Shown: positions 44,602 through 56,000 of the stretch, piece by piece | Layout: every line of letters starts with the position of its first letter | How positions within the stretch are numbered: the first letter of the stretch is position 1 | Position numbers and translations under genes: made by a program | Assembly: GCA_020636535.1 (NCBI GenBank) | Contig: JACJXT010000011.1 | Span: forward strand, 868,001-932,000 | Length of the DNA: 64,000 nucleotides | Source of the DNA: Chitinophagales bacterium | GTDB lineage: Bacteria; Bacteroidota; Bacteroidia; Chitinophagales; JADIYW01 | Direction: 5' to 3' | The notes under the pieces: generated by a model | The model's input: only the letters and a program-made list of their open reading frames with translations | Database searches by the model: none | Told to the model about the DNA's origin: nothing

Positions 44602-47600
44602 ATGCTAGGAAATACATTTTTAAAGAAATTAAAATTTAGTTTGGTGCTTCTGATGCTCTTTAGCTTACTTAATGAAGCTAAAGCTCAAATGAACCTTGCT
44701 ACTAATGCTACCATTACGGTAACACAACGAAGTTATAACGACTTTGCTATGGACGGAGGTTGGGTAACTTTTATTGGACCTATAGACAGATGTGATGTGT
44801 CTTGGGCTACAAGAATAACATATATCAGTGGAGGTGCTCCTGTTTTAGATAGATATCCATTTGGTTTCGATAACAATTGTAATCATGTTATTGGTTCAGG
44901 TGGCTGTCCAGATCCTTCAGGATTTGCAGGAACTGGTAATCCTGCCTGTAATTCTTCTTTCCCAGAAAATACAGCTGTGTTTTCTTTGACTAATAACTGT
45001 GATATTGAACAAGTACAATTTCAGTTAGAAGGATGGGAAAATGAAGGTGGTGGAAATTTAGATTATAATGCTGGGGATGCTAATCACGAATTTTCAAGTT
45101 TAGTTAATGTACCTATTAATGTAGTAGGTACAAATAACTATACTATAAGTACTGGTACTTCACCTGGTTATTCTATTAATTATAGAGTAGATGTAACAGC
45201 TGTAGCAATGTCAGGTATTGCATTAGCTTCTGGTGGAACTATTTGTTCTGGTCAAAATGCAGAATTAATATTAAGTGGTGTTGATCCAGCAGATATTAAT
45301 ATTAGATGGTATACAGATGCAGCAAGAGCTAACTTCTTAACATCTGGTGGTAGTGCTCAAACTATTACACCAACAAATGACCCAAGATTAATAAATACAA
45401 CAAATGCTCCAATAACAGTTTCTTATTGGGTTACGCGTCAATTAACAGCAAACTGCGAAACAGCTCCAGTTCAAATTGACATAATAGTAAATCCACTACC
45501 AACTGCTCCAGATATAGATGGTCTTAGTGAAGTTTGTTCTGGAGATACTGTACAATTGACGGATTTAAATAATAATGGTACTTACGAAACTTGGTGGTCA
45601 TATGATGCTGGTGAATTTGCTGCTGATATTGATCCACTTGCTACTGGTGCTACATTTACTACACAACCATTAGCACAGTTTACTACTATTTATGCTATTA
45701 CTGTAGATCCAGCTACTGGTTGTAAAAGTGCTGTAGATTACCATGATATTACAGTAAATCCAAAACCAACATCTCCGCAAGTAGAAATTGTTGATGGCTG
45801 TATGAATGTTTTTACAAATTTTAGAGTTAATGATGAACAAATTGGCTTTTTAATGCATAGACAATATACATTAGCGGATGGTTCAGTATATACTTTTAAT
45901 AATACTATAACGGATACTATTTTTAATTGGTCTTATAATTGGAATGTTCCAGGACAAGCATATTTAACAGTTACGATAGAAGATCCAAATACTGGTTGTA
46001 TTAGCGACCCAACAATTCAAACTTTCAATATTATTACTATTCCAGATGCTCCAACAGCAAATGGTACTTCAGTTTGTAATGGTCAGTCAGCTTATTTAAC
46101 AGCAACTGGCGAACCAAATGCTTCGTTTTCTTGGTATGCAGATGCTGCTTTAACTCAGCAATTACAAGTGGGGGCTAACTTTACTACACCAGCATTAACA
46201 ACAAATACTTCTTATTGGGTTACACAAGCTGATAGTGGTTGTGCTAGTTCAGCTACTCAAGTAGATGTTACTGTAACAAACGATAACGCAGCTTTAGTTT
46301 TAACAAGAAGTCAAGATACAATATGTTATGGTGGCTCTGTTGATTTAGGTGGTGGTAATGCTACTACTATTTGGTACACAGATGGTGGTGCTGCTGAAAT
46401 AGGAACAGGTGCTTTTATTACAGTAACTCCATCAGTTTCTTCTTATTATTATGCAAAAGATACAGCAGGTATGTGTCCAAGTGGTCTAAGTTCTATATAT
46501 GTAGAGGTAAAGCCAGCAATTCCTGCTCCTCAAGTTAATAATTTAACATTCTGTGAAACAGAAGATGTGATACTTTCGGCTGTTCCTGTAAGATATGGCT
46601 ATAGTTATGCAGCTATTGATGGTTATCCTGGTTATCCTGAAATAGGAGGTATAGAGTTTTCAAGTGCAATAGGTACACCTTATATATATGAGATTGTTCC
46701 TTTTGATTTTTCTTTTGGTACAACTTTACCTGTAACTACTAATATAGGGACATTACCTGCGGGTGTATATAACTATTCTGTATTTACTCTTGATGCCCAA
46801 GGATGTTATTCGCCATATACAAACTTTACAGTTACAGTGGTAGAACAATTAGAAAAACCAATGGTAGAGCCAGATACTATATGTGAGGGCGAAGATGCTA
46901 CATTAACGGCTACTGGTTGCAGTGGAGAGGTTAAATGGTATGCAGATGCGGGTTTAACTAATTTATTATTTGTCGGTTCAGAATACACAGCTACTGGATT
47001 AGTTGCTGGCTCACATAATTTCTATGTTACTTGTAACTCAAGTGGTAGTTGTTCTAGTGCAGACTCAATGGTTACGGTAATTGTAAATCCTGCTCCAGAA
47101 TTACCTTACTTTACAAGCGATTATACCATTTGTCAAGGACAAACAGTACCAACAGGCGAAGGTCTTATGGCTTCTTGTGCTGGTGGTACACCAAGTCAAA
47201 CTGGTATGTTAACTGTTGATGGTACTGGTACTCCAATTATTATAAGTGATGAAGATGGAGCTTTGTATGGCCCAATTTCTTTTGATGCTTCTGCAATTCC
47301 AGCTGGTGCTACAGTTACAAGTGTTACTGTAAGTATGACAATGAATCATACTTGGGTATCAGATGTAATTGCAACTTTGAATGCTCCTGTTAGTGGTAGT
47401 TTAGAATTTTTACATGCACCATTTGCAGGAGATAATTATGGAAGTAGTGTTGGTACAGTACCTGAAACATATGTTTTTGATGATATGGCATCAAACCCTC
47501 CTTTTACATCTCAACCAGGAGACTATGACTGGCCTGCAGGCACATACCAACCAACTTTACCATTGGCATTATTAAGTGGAAATGATGCATCTGGTATATG

Positions 47601-49998
47601 GACTATGGATATTGAAGATGAAGCATTTGGTGATGGTGGTTCTGTTACTGCCTCAAGTATAACAATAAACTGGATGATTCCTGCTACTGGTGGTGATATT
47701 TCTTGGTGGGATGCTCCTGTAGATGGTACGCAAGTTGGTGACGAAATGGTTTTCGTACCTACTGATTATGAAACACTTGATCCAGGTGCTTATACTTTCT
47801 ATGCTCAATGTGGTGATGCTACTGATTGTGGCAATGGAAGAACACCTGTTACATTTACAGTATTACCTGCATTAACTGCTCCATCTGTTATGGGTGATGA
47901 TCCAATTTGTGAAAATACTTCTGCTACATTAGAAGCTACAAGTGATGCTGGTACTGTTGAATGGTATGCAGACGCAGATTTAACTATATTACTAGGAACA
48001 GGTTCTACTTATACTACGCCAAATTTATCTGCTAATACTACATATTATGCAGTTGCTAATAATGGTATTTGTTTAAGTGCTCCTACTGCTTACGAAGTAG
48101 AGGTAATACCTGCTCCTGTTGTTTCTGCCTTCATTGATAACCCAATTTCATTCTTCGGAGAAGTTGAGGTATGTGAAGGAGAGCAAATCTCAATTTATCC
48201 TAATTTAGCAGATCCTGTTAATCAAGTTATGTTTTTATATGACCTAAAAGATGTGGATCCTTTGAATGATTGGATTGTAGTTGCTGGTGATGGTGAAGAA
48301 CTAGAAATAAATGCTAACTCCGATGCTGTATATTGGTTAAGAGTTTATGATTTTGCAACTGGTTGTGTAAGTGATCCAGTTCCATTATATGTAAATGTAT
48401 TTAATAGAACACCAGCACCAGAGGTTAGAGGTGCAGAAGTTTGTGTTGGTGAAGAAGCTACTATCATAGCAGATTATTCAAACTTTATTAACGATTTTGT
48501 TCCTGAGAATCCAGCTACTACAATAGTATGGTGGGATGAGGATTTGAATTTCTTAGCTGAGCATGATATTGACTTATCATTAAATGCTGTTAATGATTCA
48601 TTGCTTGTTGGTCCATTTACAACTCCAGGTACATATAACTTCTTAGTTGGTACTAGAGTTTATCATGATAATTCAATATTCTTAGGATATTGCGAAAGCG
48701 AATTATCAGTTGTAACTGTAGTTGTAACTGGTGTTCCAGAAACTCCTGCTAATTTGTATGATACTATTTGTGCTGGTGAATCTACTTCATTCAATACAGG
48801 TGATTTAGGTGGTGAAGTAAGATGGTATAGTGATGAAGATTTAACAGATTTAATTATAATTTCTAATACATTAAATACTGGAATACTTACAGCAACTACA
48901 CAATATTGGTATACGGTTTCTAGTAATGCTGGTTGTATAAGTACTGCTGCTATGGCAGAAGTTTTTGTAAACGAATTACCAACTTTAACTAGTGTAACTA
49001 ATAATACACCAATTTGTGAACACTCAGATTTAGAATTATATGCTAATACTGATGATGCTACAAATTTAACATTCAGTTGGTGGACTAACTTTAACGGATT
49101 TACTTCTACTTTACAAAATCCAGTAATAATGGATGCTACAGAAGTAAATGATGAAGGATTCTATTTTGTTAAAGTGACTGATGTTTTAACAGGTTGTGTT
49201 TCTCAAACTTATTCTACTTTAGCTGTAATCTCTAAATTCCCAGATAATATTATAGCAGATAATGATGGTCCTACTTGCGAAGATGGAACGATTCAATTAA
49301 ATGCAACTAATGTATTTGGTGCTACTTATGCATGGACAGGACCTAATGGTTATACCGCAAGTGTAAGAAACCCAATTATTACAGATGTTACACCAGATAT
49401 GAGTGGAACTTATACAGTAGTAGTTACTTTAGGAGCATGTTCTTCAGATCCTGCAACTACAGATGTAGTTGTTTATCCTAATCCTGTAGCTTATGCTGGA
49501 GAAGATGTTTCGACCTTACAAGGTGTTCCAATTGTGTTAAATGGTTCTGGCGGTACAACATACCAATGGTTGCCTTTAACTAATGATGTATTCTCTTTAG
49601 AACCGAATAATATTCCAAATCCTACATTCTATAGTGATTCTATAGGAGTGTACGAGTTATACTTAACAGTTTGGGATGATGATCATGGTTGTTCTGATGT
49701 AGATACTGTAGTTGTAACAGTATTACCTAACTATGATTTAGAAGTTCCAGATTTAATTACTCCAAATGGAGATGGAATTAATGATGCATTTGTAATCAAA
49801 TACTTAGAAAACTTAGACCAAGCTTATACATTGAGTGTGTATGCTAGAGCAGGAGCTAAAGTATTTGAAACTACCAGTTATGGTCAAGATTGGAAGGGTA
49901 CATACAAAGATGAGCAATTGCCTGACGGTGCATACTGGTGGGTGTTGGCTCTAGAAGATGGTACTGTTTACAAAGGTCAGTTAACGATTAAACGATAA
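44602..49998 (+). CDS. Very large secreted protein with Ig-like repeats, P-domain-like insert and type B type IX sorting domain
   Basis: 1798 residues. A signal peptide ends KAQ. Many diverged Ig/PKD-like modules follow, each with a Cys near its start and a WYAD-type strand (SWYADAALTQ, KWYADAGLTN, EWYADADLTI) and a TTYY/TSYW-type end. Around residues 860-1030 lies a proprotein-convertase P-domain-like unit (HTWVSDVIATLNAP, NDASGIWTMDIEDEAFGDGG). The C terminus (about 1715-1798) is a gliding-motility-type B CTD with TPNGDGINDAF and LPDGAYWWVLALEDG. The protein is exported by type IX secretion and probably attached at the surface; adhesion is inference. A PorP/SprF gene follows 34 nt downstream. 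Confidence 0.92.
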   Translation: MLGNTFLKKLKFSLVLLMLFSLLNEAKAQMNLATNATITVTQRSYNDFAMDGGWVTFIGPIDRCDVSWATRITYISGGAPVLDRYPFGFDNNCNHVIGSGGCPDPSGFAGTGNPACNSSFPENTAVFSLTNNCDIEQVQFQLEGWENEGGGNLDYNAGDANHEFSSLVNVPINVVGTNNYTISTGTSPGYSINYRVDVTAVAMSGIALASGGTICSGQNAELILSGVDPADINIRWYTDAARANFLTSGGSAQTITPTNDPRLINTTNAPITVSYWVTRQLTANCETAPVQIDIIVNPLPTAPDIDGLSEVCSGDTVQLTDLNNNGTYETWWSYDAGEFAADIDPLATGATFTTQPLAQFTTIYAITVDPATGCKSAVDYHDITVNPKPTSPQVEIVDGCMNVFTNFRVNDEQIGFLMHRQYTLADGSVYTFNNTITDTIFNWSYNWNVPGQAYLTVTIEDPNTGCISDPTIQTFNIITIPDAPTANGTSVCNGQSAYLTATGEPNASFSWYADAALTQQLQVGANFTTPALTTNTSYWVTQADSGCASSATQVDVTVTNDNAALVLTRSQDTICYGGSVDLGGGNATTIWYTDGGAAEIGTGAFITVTPSVSSYYYAKDTAGMCPSGLSSIYVEVKPAIPAPQVNNLTFCETEDVILSAVPVRYGYSYAAIDGYPGYPEIGGIEFSSAIGTPYIYEIVPFDFSFGTTLPVTTNIGTLPAGVYNYSVFTLDAQGCYSPYTNFTVTVVEQLEKPMVEPDTICEGEDATLTATGCSGEVKWYADAGLTNLLFVGSEYTATGLVAGSHNFYVTCNSSGSCSSADSMVTVIVNPAPELPYFTSDYTICQGQTVPTGEGLMASCAGGTPSQTGMLTVDGTGTPIIISDEDGALYGPISFDASAIPAGATVTSVTVSMTMNHTWVSDVIATLNAPVSGSLEFLHAPFAGDNYGSSVGTVPETYVFDDMASNPPFTSQPGDYDWPAGTYQPTLPLALLSGNDASGIWTMDIEDEAFGDGGSVTASSITINWMIPATGGDISWWDAPVDGTQVGDEMVFVPTDYETLDPGAYTFYAQCGDATDCGNGRTPVTFTVLPALTAPSVMGDDPICENTSATLEATSDAGTVEWYADADLTILLGTGSTYTTPNLSANTTYYAVANNGICLSAPTAYEVEVIPAPVVSAFIDNPISFFGEVEVCEGEQISIYPNLADPVNQVMFLYDLKDVDPLNDWIVVAGDGEELEINANSDAVYWLRVYDFATGCVSDPVPLYVNVFNRTPAPEVRGAEVCVGEEATIIADYSNFINDFVPENPATTIVWWDEDLNFLAEHDIDLSLNAVNDSLLVGPFTTPGTYNFLVGTRVYHDNSIFLGYCESELSVVTVVVTGVPETPANLYDTICAGESTSFNTGDLGGEVRWYSDEDLTDLIIISNTLNTGILTATTQYWYTVSSNAGCISTAAMAEVFVNELPTLTSVTNNTPICEHSDLELYANTDDATNLTFSWWTNFNGFTSTLQNPVIMDATEVNDEGFYFVKVTDVLTGCVSQTYSTLAVISKFPDNIIADNDGPTCEDGTIQLNATNVFGATYAWTGPNGYTASVRNPIITDVTPDMSGTYTVVVTLGACSSDPATTDVVVYPNPVAYAGEDVSTLQGVPIVLNGSGGTTYQWLPLTNDVFSLEPNNIPNPTFYSDSIGVYELYLTVWDDDHGCSDVDTVVVTVLPNYDLEVPDLITPNGDGINDAFVIKYLENLDQAYTLSVYARAGAKVFETTSYGQDWKGTYKDEQLPDGAYWWVLALEDGTVYKGQLTIKR

Positions 49999-50032
49999 TT
50001 AACAAGAATTATAAAACCAAAGAAAATCGATT

Positions 50033-51580
50033 ATGATGAAATCAATAATAAATAAGCTTTTAGTTATCATAGTTTTATTAACTACAGCTAATCAGTTACA
50101 TGCACAACAGCTACCAGTTTTTAATAACTATGTATTCAATCCATTCTTGTATAATCCTGCAAGAGCAGGAGATAACCCAGATGGTGGTACTATCAATTTA
50201 GAGTTTATTAAGCATTATGACAATATGCCTTATGGACCTTTAACTGGTGGTGTCACTTGGGATTCAAGAATTAAGGAATCAAATACAGCATTAGGTGCTA
50301 CTTTGATACATGACAGAAATGGTAAGTTAATTAGAAATACCATGGCTTCATTTACCTATAACTACAGAATTCCTTTCAATAAGGAAAAAACACATGAGTT
50401 ATCCATAGGTATTCAGGCAGGTATTATTTCTCAAAATTTTAATGGTTGGGATGCCAATACAACAGATGACATTTCTTTAGATGCTTCTATTTACAATGGT
50501 AGAACAACTAATTTTGATTTAGCATTAGGTATTAATTATCACTGGAAAGGTTTAAATATTGGCTTTTCAGTGCCTCAAGTGTTAAATGGTAAAGCGAGAT
50601 TTAGAAATAATGGCTTAGATGAGAATGGAGATAATACCATGTTTCAATATCAAAGAGAGTATTTTGTTAATGCTAGTTATGAAGCAAGATTTGGAGGAAA
50701 AGACAAAAAATCTTGGATGGTAATGCCTTATGTATTGTATAGATATTACAAAACTACAGGTTCTCAGTTAGATTTAAGTGCTATGTTTGGCTACAAACAA
50801 TTAGTTTGGTTAGGTGCTGGATATAGAACTGGTGGTGGAGACGGTGGTTTCTTTAAACCTAATGCTGCTGGTGTTCATGTAACTGCTGGTGCAGGTATTA
50901 AAGAAAGAGTTAAGTTATTCTATACTTTTGAATTACCATTAAAAGACGAGAGAAGTTATTTTGGATATACTCATGAAGTAACTATTCAAGCTAACTTGGT
51001 TAGAAAAGTAGATAAGAAAGAATACGACAAAAACAAACAAAAAGTAGATGATGAGTTAGCTAAAGTGAATCAAAAAGCAGACAATGCTCAAGTTACTGCT
51101 GATGATGCATTGGCTAAAAGTGATGAAGCTTTAAACAAAGTTACAGACCTTAGTAAAGATGTTGATAAGCTGAACAATGATGTTGCTTCAAATTCAGAGT
51201 CTATCAAAGAAGTTTCTGGAAGAATTGATGATTTAGTATTCAAAAAATTCGGTTCAGTTTATTTTGAATGGGATGAAGATCAATTAACTGATGAAGCTAA
51301 AGCAAGTTTAGATGCATTCAAAACTAAGTTATCTGAAATGAAAGGCAATTACTTTATCTATTTAGCTGGTAATGCTTCTGCTGAAGGTAATGTAAACTAC
51401 AATCAAGCATTATCTGCAAGAAGATGTGATGCAGTTAAAAGATACTTAGAAGGTGTTGGTATATCACAAAGAATCTTATTATTACCATATGGTGAGAATT
51501 CTTGGGTAACTGAAAGCCAAAACACTGAAGCTGACAAAGCTAAAAACAGAAGAGTGGATATTTATCTTTCAGGAGAATAA
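50033..51580 (+). CDS. PorP/SprF-family type IX secretion protein fused to an OmpA domain
   Basis: 515 residues. A signal peptide (LLVIIVLLTTANQLHAQ) is followed by a PorP/SprF barrel (about 25-305: YVFNPFLYNPARAGDNPDGG, WDSRIKESNTALGATLIHD). A heptad-rich coiled coil (about 330-395: DELAKVNQKADNAQVTADDA) follows. The OmpA C-terminal domain (about 400-515) has YFEWDEDQLTDEA, GNASAEGNVNYNQALSARR and NRRVDIYLSGE. SprF-type proteins are known to be needed for secretion of type B CTD cargo; the gene directly follows such a cargo gene. The OmpA part should bind peptidoglycan. PorP/SprF proteins are usually about 300-350 residues without this extension. Confidence 0.93.
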   Translation: MMKSIINKLLVIIVLLTTANQLHAQQLPVFNNYVFNPFLYNPARAGDNPDGGTINLEFIKHYDNMPYGPLTGGVTWDSRIKESNTALGATLIHDRNGKLIRNTMASFTYNYRIPFNKEKTHELSIGIQAGIISQNFNGWDANTTDDISLDASIYNGRTTNFDLALGINYHWKGLNIGFSVPQVLNGKARFRNNGLDENGDNTMFQYQREYFVNASYEARFGGKDKKSWMVMPYVLYRYYKTTGSQLDLSAMFGYKQLVWLGAGYRTGGGDGGFFKPNAAGVHVTAGAGIKERVKLFYTFELPLKDERSYFGYTHEVTIQANLVRKVDKKEYDKNKQKVDDELAKVNQKADNAQVTADDALAKSDEALNKVTDLSKDVDKLNNDVASNSESIKEVSGRIDDLVFKKFGSVYFEWDEDQLTDEAKASLDAFKTKLSEMKGNYFIYLAGNASAEGNVNYNQALSARRCDAVKRYLEGVGISQRILLLPYGENSWVTESQNTEADKAKNRRVDIYLSGE

Positions 51581-51598
51581 TCAAACTTCTATAGGTAT

Positions 51599-51638
51599 AA
51601 AAAAAGGTTCGCAAAAATTGCGAACCTTTTTTGTTTTT
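51599..51638. terminator. Bidirectional terminator between the PorP/SprF and panB genes
   Basis: Stem AAAAAGGTTCGCA/TGCGAACCTTTTT with T-run. It serves the plus-strand gene ending at 51580 and may also stop minus-strand readthrough. Confidence 0.9.
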
Positions 51639-51701
51639 ATATCAATTATCAAATGGCTTATTAGTTATTGACTAAATGCCAAATGACTAGTAACTAATAT
51701 A

Positions 51702-52517
51702 TTAGTACTGTTCTTTTTCACTAGGGAAGTCACTGCTTTTTACATCAGCAATATATGCTTGAGTAGCAGTTTTTATTTCATCGTAAAGATGTAAGTATTG
51801 TCTTAAAAATCTAGGTTTAAATTCATGTGTAATGCCAAGCATATCATGCGTTACTAAAACTTGTCCATCAACGCCATTGCCAGCACCAATGCCAATAACA
51901 GGAATGCTAACACTTTCAGTAACTTGTTTTGCTAGAGCAGCAGGAATTTTTTCTAATACAATACCAAAACAACCTAAACTTTCTAAATATTTAGCATCTT
52001 CTAATAACCTTTCAGCTTCTTCATCTTCTTTAGCTCTTACGGTGTAAGTACCAAATTTATAAATAGACTGTGGCGTTAATCCTAAATGTCCCATTACAGG
52101 AATTCCAGCCGTTAAAATTCTTATAATAGACTCACCAATTTCTTGTCCACCTTCAAGTTTTACACCATGTGCTCCAGTTTCTTTCATAATTCGAATAGAC
52201 GCATTTAAAGCTTCTCTAGAATTTCCCTGATAAGAACCAAAAGGCAAATCAACTACAACAAAACATCTCTTTACTGCTCTCACAACACTTTGTGCATGAT
52301 AAATCATTTGGTCTAAAGTAATAGGTAGCGTGGTCTCATGTCCAGCCATTACATTAGAGGCAGAATCTCCAACTAAAATAATGTCAATTCCAGCATCATC
52401 AATAATTTTTGCCATAGAATAATCATAACCAGTCAGCATAGCGATCTTTTCGCTATTCTGTTTCATCTCTTTTAAAATGTGTGTAGTAACTCTCTTTACA
52501 TCTTTATAAGTTGACAT
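51702..52517 (-). CDS. panB: 3-methyl-2-oxobutanoate hydroxymethyltransferase
   Basis: 271 residues, the normal length. It has MLTGYDYSMAKIIDDAGIDI, LVGDSASNVMAGHETTLPIT, VVVDLPFGSYQG, GAHGVKLEGGQEIG, GHLGLTPQS, and IPVIGIGAGNGVDGQVLVTHD. It adds a hydroxymethyl group from 5,10-methylene-THF to 2-oxoisovalerate, the first step to pantothenate. It is a monocistronic minus-strand gene; other pantothenate genes are not nearby. Confidence 0.97.
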   Translation of the reverse strand: MSTYKDVKRVTTHILKEMKQNSEKIAMLTGYDYSMAKIIDDAGIDIILVGDSASNVMAGHETTLPITLDQMIYHAQSVVRAVKRCFVVVDLPFGSYQGNSREALNASIRIMKETGAHGVKLEGGQEIGESIIRILTAGIPVMGHLGLTPQSIYKFGTYTVRAKEDEEAERLLEDAKYLESLGCFGIVLEKIPAALAKQVTESVSIPVIGIGAGNGVDGQVLVTHDMLGITHEFKPRFLRQYLHLYDEIKTATQAYIADVKSSDFPSEKEQY

Positions 52518-52591
52518 ATTTTATTGTATTAATGGATAACGAAGTTATGATTTATTTTTTACAATCGCCAATTTATAGAATGGACTTAAAA

Positions 52592-52624
52592 TAAAAAAAG
52601 AGACCAAAATTAGTCTCTTTTTCT
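52592..52624 (-). terminator. tRNA-Gln terminator
   Basis: Stem AAAGAGAC/GTCTCTTT with an 8-nt loop and a T-run on the minus strand, just after the tRNA 3' end. Confidence 0.85.
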
Positions 52625-52628
52625 ACTG

Positions 52629-52701
52629 TTGACCTACTAGGGCTCGAACCTAGACTCTTCTGGACCAAAACCAGACGTGTTGCCAGTTACACCATAGGTC
52701 A
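52629..52701 (-). tRNA. tRNA-Gln (anticodon TTG)
   Basis: Read on the minus strand: acceptor TGACCTA/TAGGTCA plus discriminator A, anticodon stem TCTGG/CCAGA with loop TTTTGGT (anticodon TTG), and T-arm CTAGGTTCGAGCCCTAG. 73 nt; CCA not encoded. Confidence 0.95.
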
Positions 52702-53044
52702 ATTGCGAGTGCAAATTTAATACTTTTTTTTATTTATAAGAATAATTTTAGAAATTAAAGGTTTTTTAAAATCACTATTAAATGTTGTCTACTTTATATC
52801 GTAGCATGAAATAATAATATAGCACAGTTTTTTCTACTAATAACAAATGCTAATAATTAAGGAATATTATAAATTTTATCTTTTGTGCTGATTTTATTTT
52901 CTTACTTTTGTAAAAAACAAACTATTTAAATAAATGAAAATTTGTTTGTGTTGAATTTTTATTGGATATGTAAATTTAACAGTAGCTTTGTTTTTATTAA
53001 TGGTAGTAATTTTATAGAAAAAAAGACATAATAATATAAATTCA
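52702..53044. other. Intergenic region before the DUF2723 gene
   Basis: No gene. Apart from the promoter at 52881-52910 it is AT-rich without clear repeats. The leader from the promoter to the start codon is about 130 nt, long for this genome, with no recognised riboswitch fold. Confidence 0.5.
52881..52910 (+). promoter_or_regulatory. Predicted promoter of the DUF2723 gene
   Basis: -33 element TTTTG (52881-52885), 17 nt spacing, then -7 box TACTTTTG (52903-52910). This is the clearest two-part Bacteroidota promoter seen in the window. Confidence 0.6.
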
Positions 53045-56000
53045 ATGAAAAAAAATAATTTAATCATTCTCATTATTGGACTTATTGTTTTTGGTATTTC
53101 CTTTTGGCAATATGCTTCAACTGTAGAATCTGTAGGTAGTTTATGGGATTGTGGCGAGTTTATTTCATGTGCATATAGATTGCAAGTAGCTCACCCACCA
53201 GGTGCTCCATTATTTATGCTTGTAGGAAGAATTTTTAGTTTATTCGCTCCAGAAACAGATAAAATAGCAGTCTATATCAATATGGTGTCTGTAGTTGCAT
53301 CTGCATTAGCAGTAATGTTTTTATATTTTACCATTACTATATTGGCTAAAAAAATCATCAATAAATCAGAAGATGACCTAAGTACAGATAATTTAATCGC
53401 TGTTGTAGGTGCAGGTGTTATAGGTGCTTTATGTTGCTCTTTTATGGATACCATGTGGTTTTCGGCAGTAGAAGGTGAGGTATATGCTTCTTCAATGTTT
53501 TTTATTTCTATTACGCTTTGGGCAGTGATGAAATGGGACGAACAAGCAGATGAAGCTCATGGAAATAGATGGTTAGTTTTTGCTGCGTATATGATTGGTT
53601 TATCAATTGGAGTTCACTTATTATCATTATTAGTAATTCCAGCAGCAGTATTTATTTACTATTACAAAAAATTCAAACCAACTACAATAGGTTTAATTGT
53701 GGCTTTCTTCGTAGGATTTATTATTCTAGGTTTAGTACAGATTGGTGTAATTTCTTACTTTACTAAAATAGCAACTTTGGTAGACCATTTATTTGTAAAT
53801 ACATTCCGTTTACCATTTAATACAGGATTAATTTTTACTTATATTTTATTATTTGCTGGATTAATATTCGCAATATATTATGCAGTTAAAATTAAATATG
53901 CCGATTTACAATTAGCAGCAATCTGTGTCTTAATGATTTTCGTTGGATTTTCATCGTATATCATGGTGCCATTAAGAGCAGCTGCTAATCCACCAATCAA
54001 TATGAACAATCCTAAAGATGCATATAGTTTATTGTCTTACTTAAATCGTGAGCAGTATGGCGACCGACCTTTAGTTATGGGACCATTGTACAATGCTCAA
54101 CCTTACGATTACAAAGTAGAAGGAAAGGTTTATTTTAGAAATGATGAAACTAAGAAATACGAAGTAAAAGGAGAAAAAATTGGATACGAATATCATGCAG
54201 AAGATAAAATGTTGTTTCCAAGAATGGGACCAACCAATGATGGTGCTAATGCTCAAGCATTATATCAATATTGGACAGATGTTCAAGGTGAACCAACTAT
54301 GGGCGATAATTTAAAATACTTCTTTAAATATCAAATTGGATACATGTACTGGCGATATTTTATGTGGAATTTTGCTGGAAGACAAAACGATTATCAAGGA
54401 ATGCCTGGAACACAAAAACTAAATGGCGACTGGTTGTCTGGTGTTTCTTTTATAGATGATGCAAGATTAGGTAGTCAAAAAGATTTACCTTATCAAATCA
54501 CCAATCAAAAAGGAAGAAATAAATTTTATTTATTGCCTTTAATACTAGGAATTATAGGTCTAGTATTTACCTATAAACGAAGTAAAGAATACGCAATTGT
54601 AACTACGCTATTGTTTATTACAACTGGTTTTATGTTAATTATTTACTCTAATGAGCCACCAAGAGAGCCAAGAGAAAGAGATTATGCACTCGTAGGTTCG
54701 TTCTTTGCTTTTTGTATTTGGATAGGCATGGCAATTCCTGCAATTGTAGAATTCATTAAAAGCAAGGCAAAAGCATTGGCAGTTCCAGCAGCAGTTGCAG
54801 TTTCTGTAGTATGTCTTGGAGTTCCTGTTTTAATGGCAAAACAAGGTTGGAACGACCATAATCGACACGATAGATATATGTCGAGAGATTTTGCATATAA
54901 CTACTTAGTAAGCTGTCCAAAAAATGCTATTCTCTTTACACAAGGCGATAATGATACTTATCCATTGTGGTATGCTCAAGAAATAGAAGGCATTAGAAAA
55001 GATGTTAGAATTGTCAATTTAAGTTTATTAGGTGTTGATTGGTATATCGATTGCTTACAAAGAGCAGCGAATGATGCACCACCAGTACCGTTTGTAAAAA
55101 CATTTACTTCAGATAAATATAGAGGCAATAATAGAGATATGATTCAAGTAAACGAAAATTCAGGTTTTGCAAAACCAGGAGAGTTTTATGAATTGAGTAA
55201 TATTATGGATTTTGTTTTGAGTGATGATATGAAATACAAAGCTCAAACTAATAGAGGAGATGCAGTTAACTATTTACCTACTACCAATTTTAGATTAACT
55301 ATTGATAAAAATGCTGTACTTAAAAACAATGTAGTTCCAGAGCAATACAAAGACCAAATTGCAGATGTAATTGATTGGCAGCTAGGTTCTAACAGAATTA
55401 TTAAGTACGATTTAGCTGTTTTAGCAATGATTGCAGCTCAAGATTGGAGCAGACCTATTTGTTTTGCCAATACCGTAGAAGACAAATATTACCAAGGATT
55501 AAATCAATATATGATTCAAGAAGGTGAAATTATAAGATTTATACCTGTTAAGTTTGAAAATAATACTCAAGGATTTACTACTATGAATTCAGACAAGAGT
55601 TATGACTTAGTGATGAATCAATATAAATATGGTGGACTAGACCAACACGAAATGTTTGTTGATGAAAACTCTGCAAGAATTATGAATACATTGAAGAGTG
55701 TACATTTTGCTGTAGCAGATGATTTAGTTAGAAACGGAAGACAAGCAGATGCTGCTAAAGTATTAGACAAAGTGAAAAAATCATTTCCGTATAATAATGC
55801 ACCATACTATTCACCACTCAATAGATTCTTTAATGTGTTAACGGTTCAATGGATAGACTTATATTATAGAGCCAATGATAAAGAAGGTGCTAAAGAAATT
55901 AAAGACTTATATATCAAAGATTTAAAAGATTGTTTGAGATTCTATAATTTAGATAATGATTATGCAAGAAGATATGTAGAAGCTGGAGATAAGAAAACAG

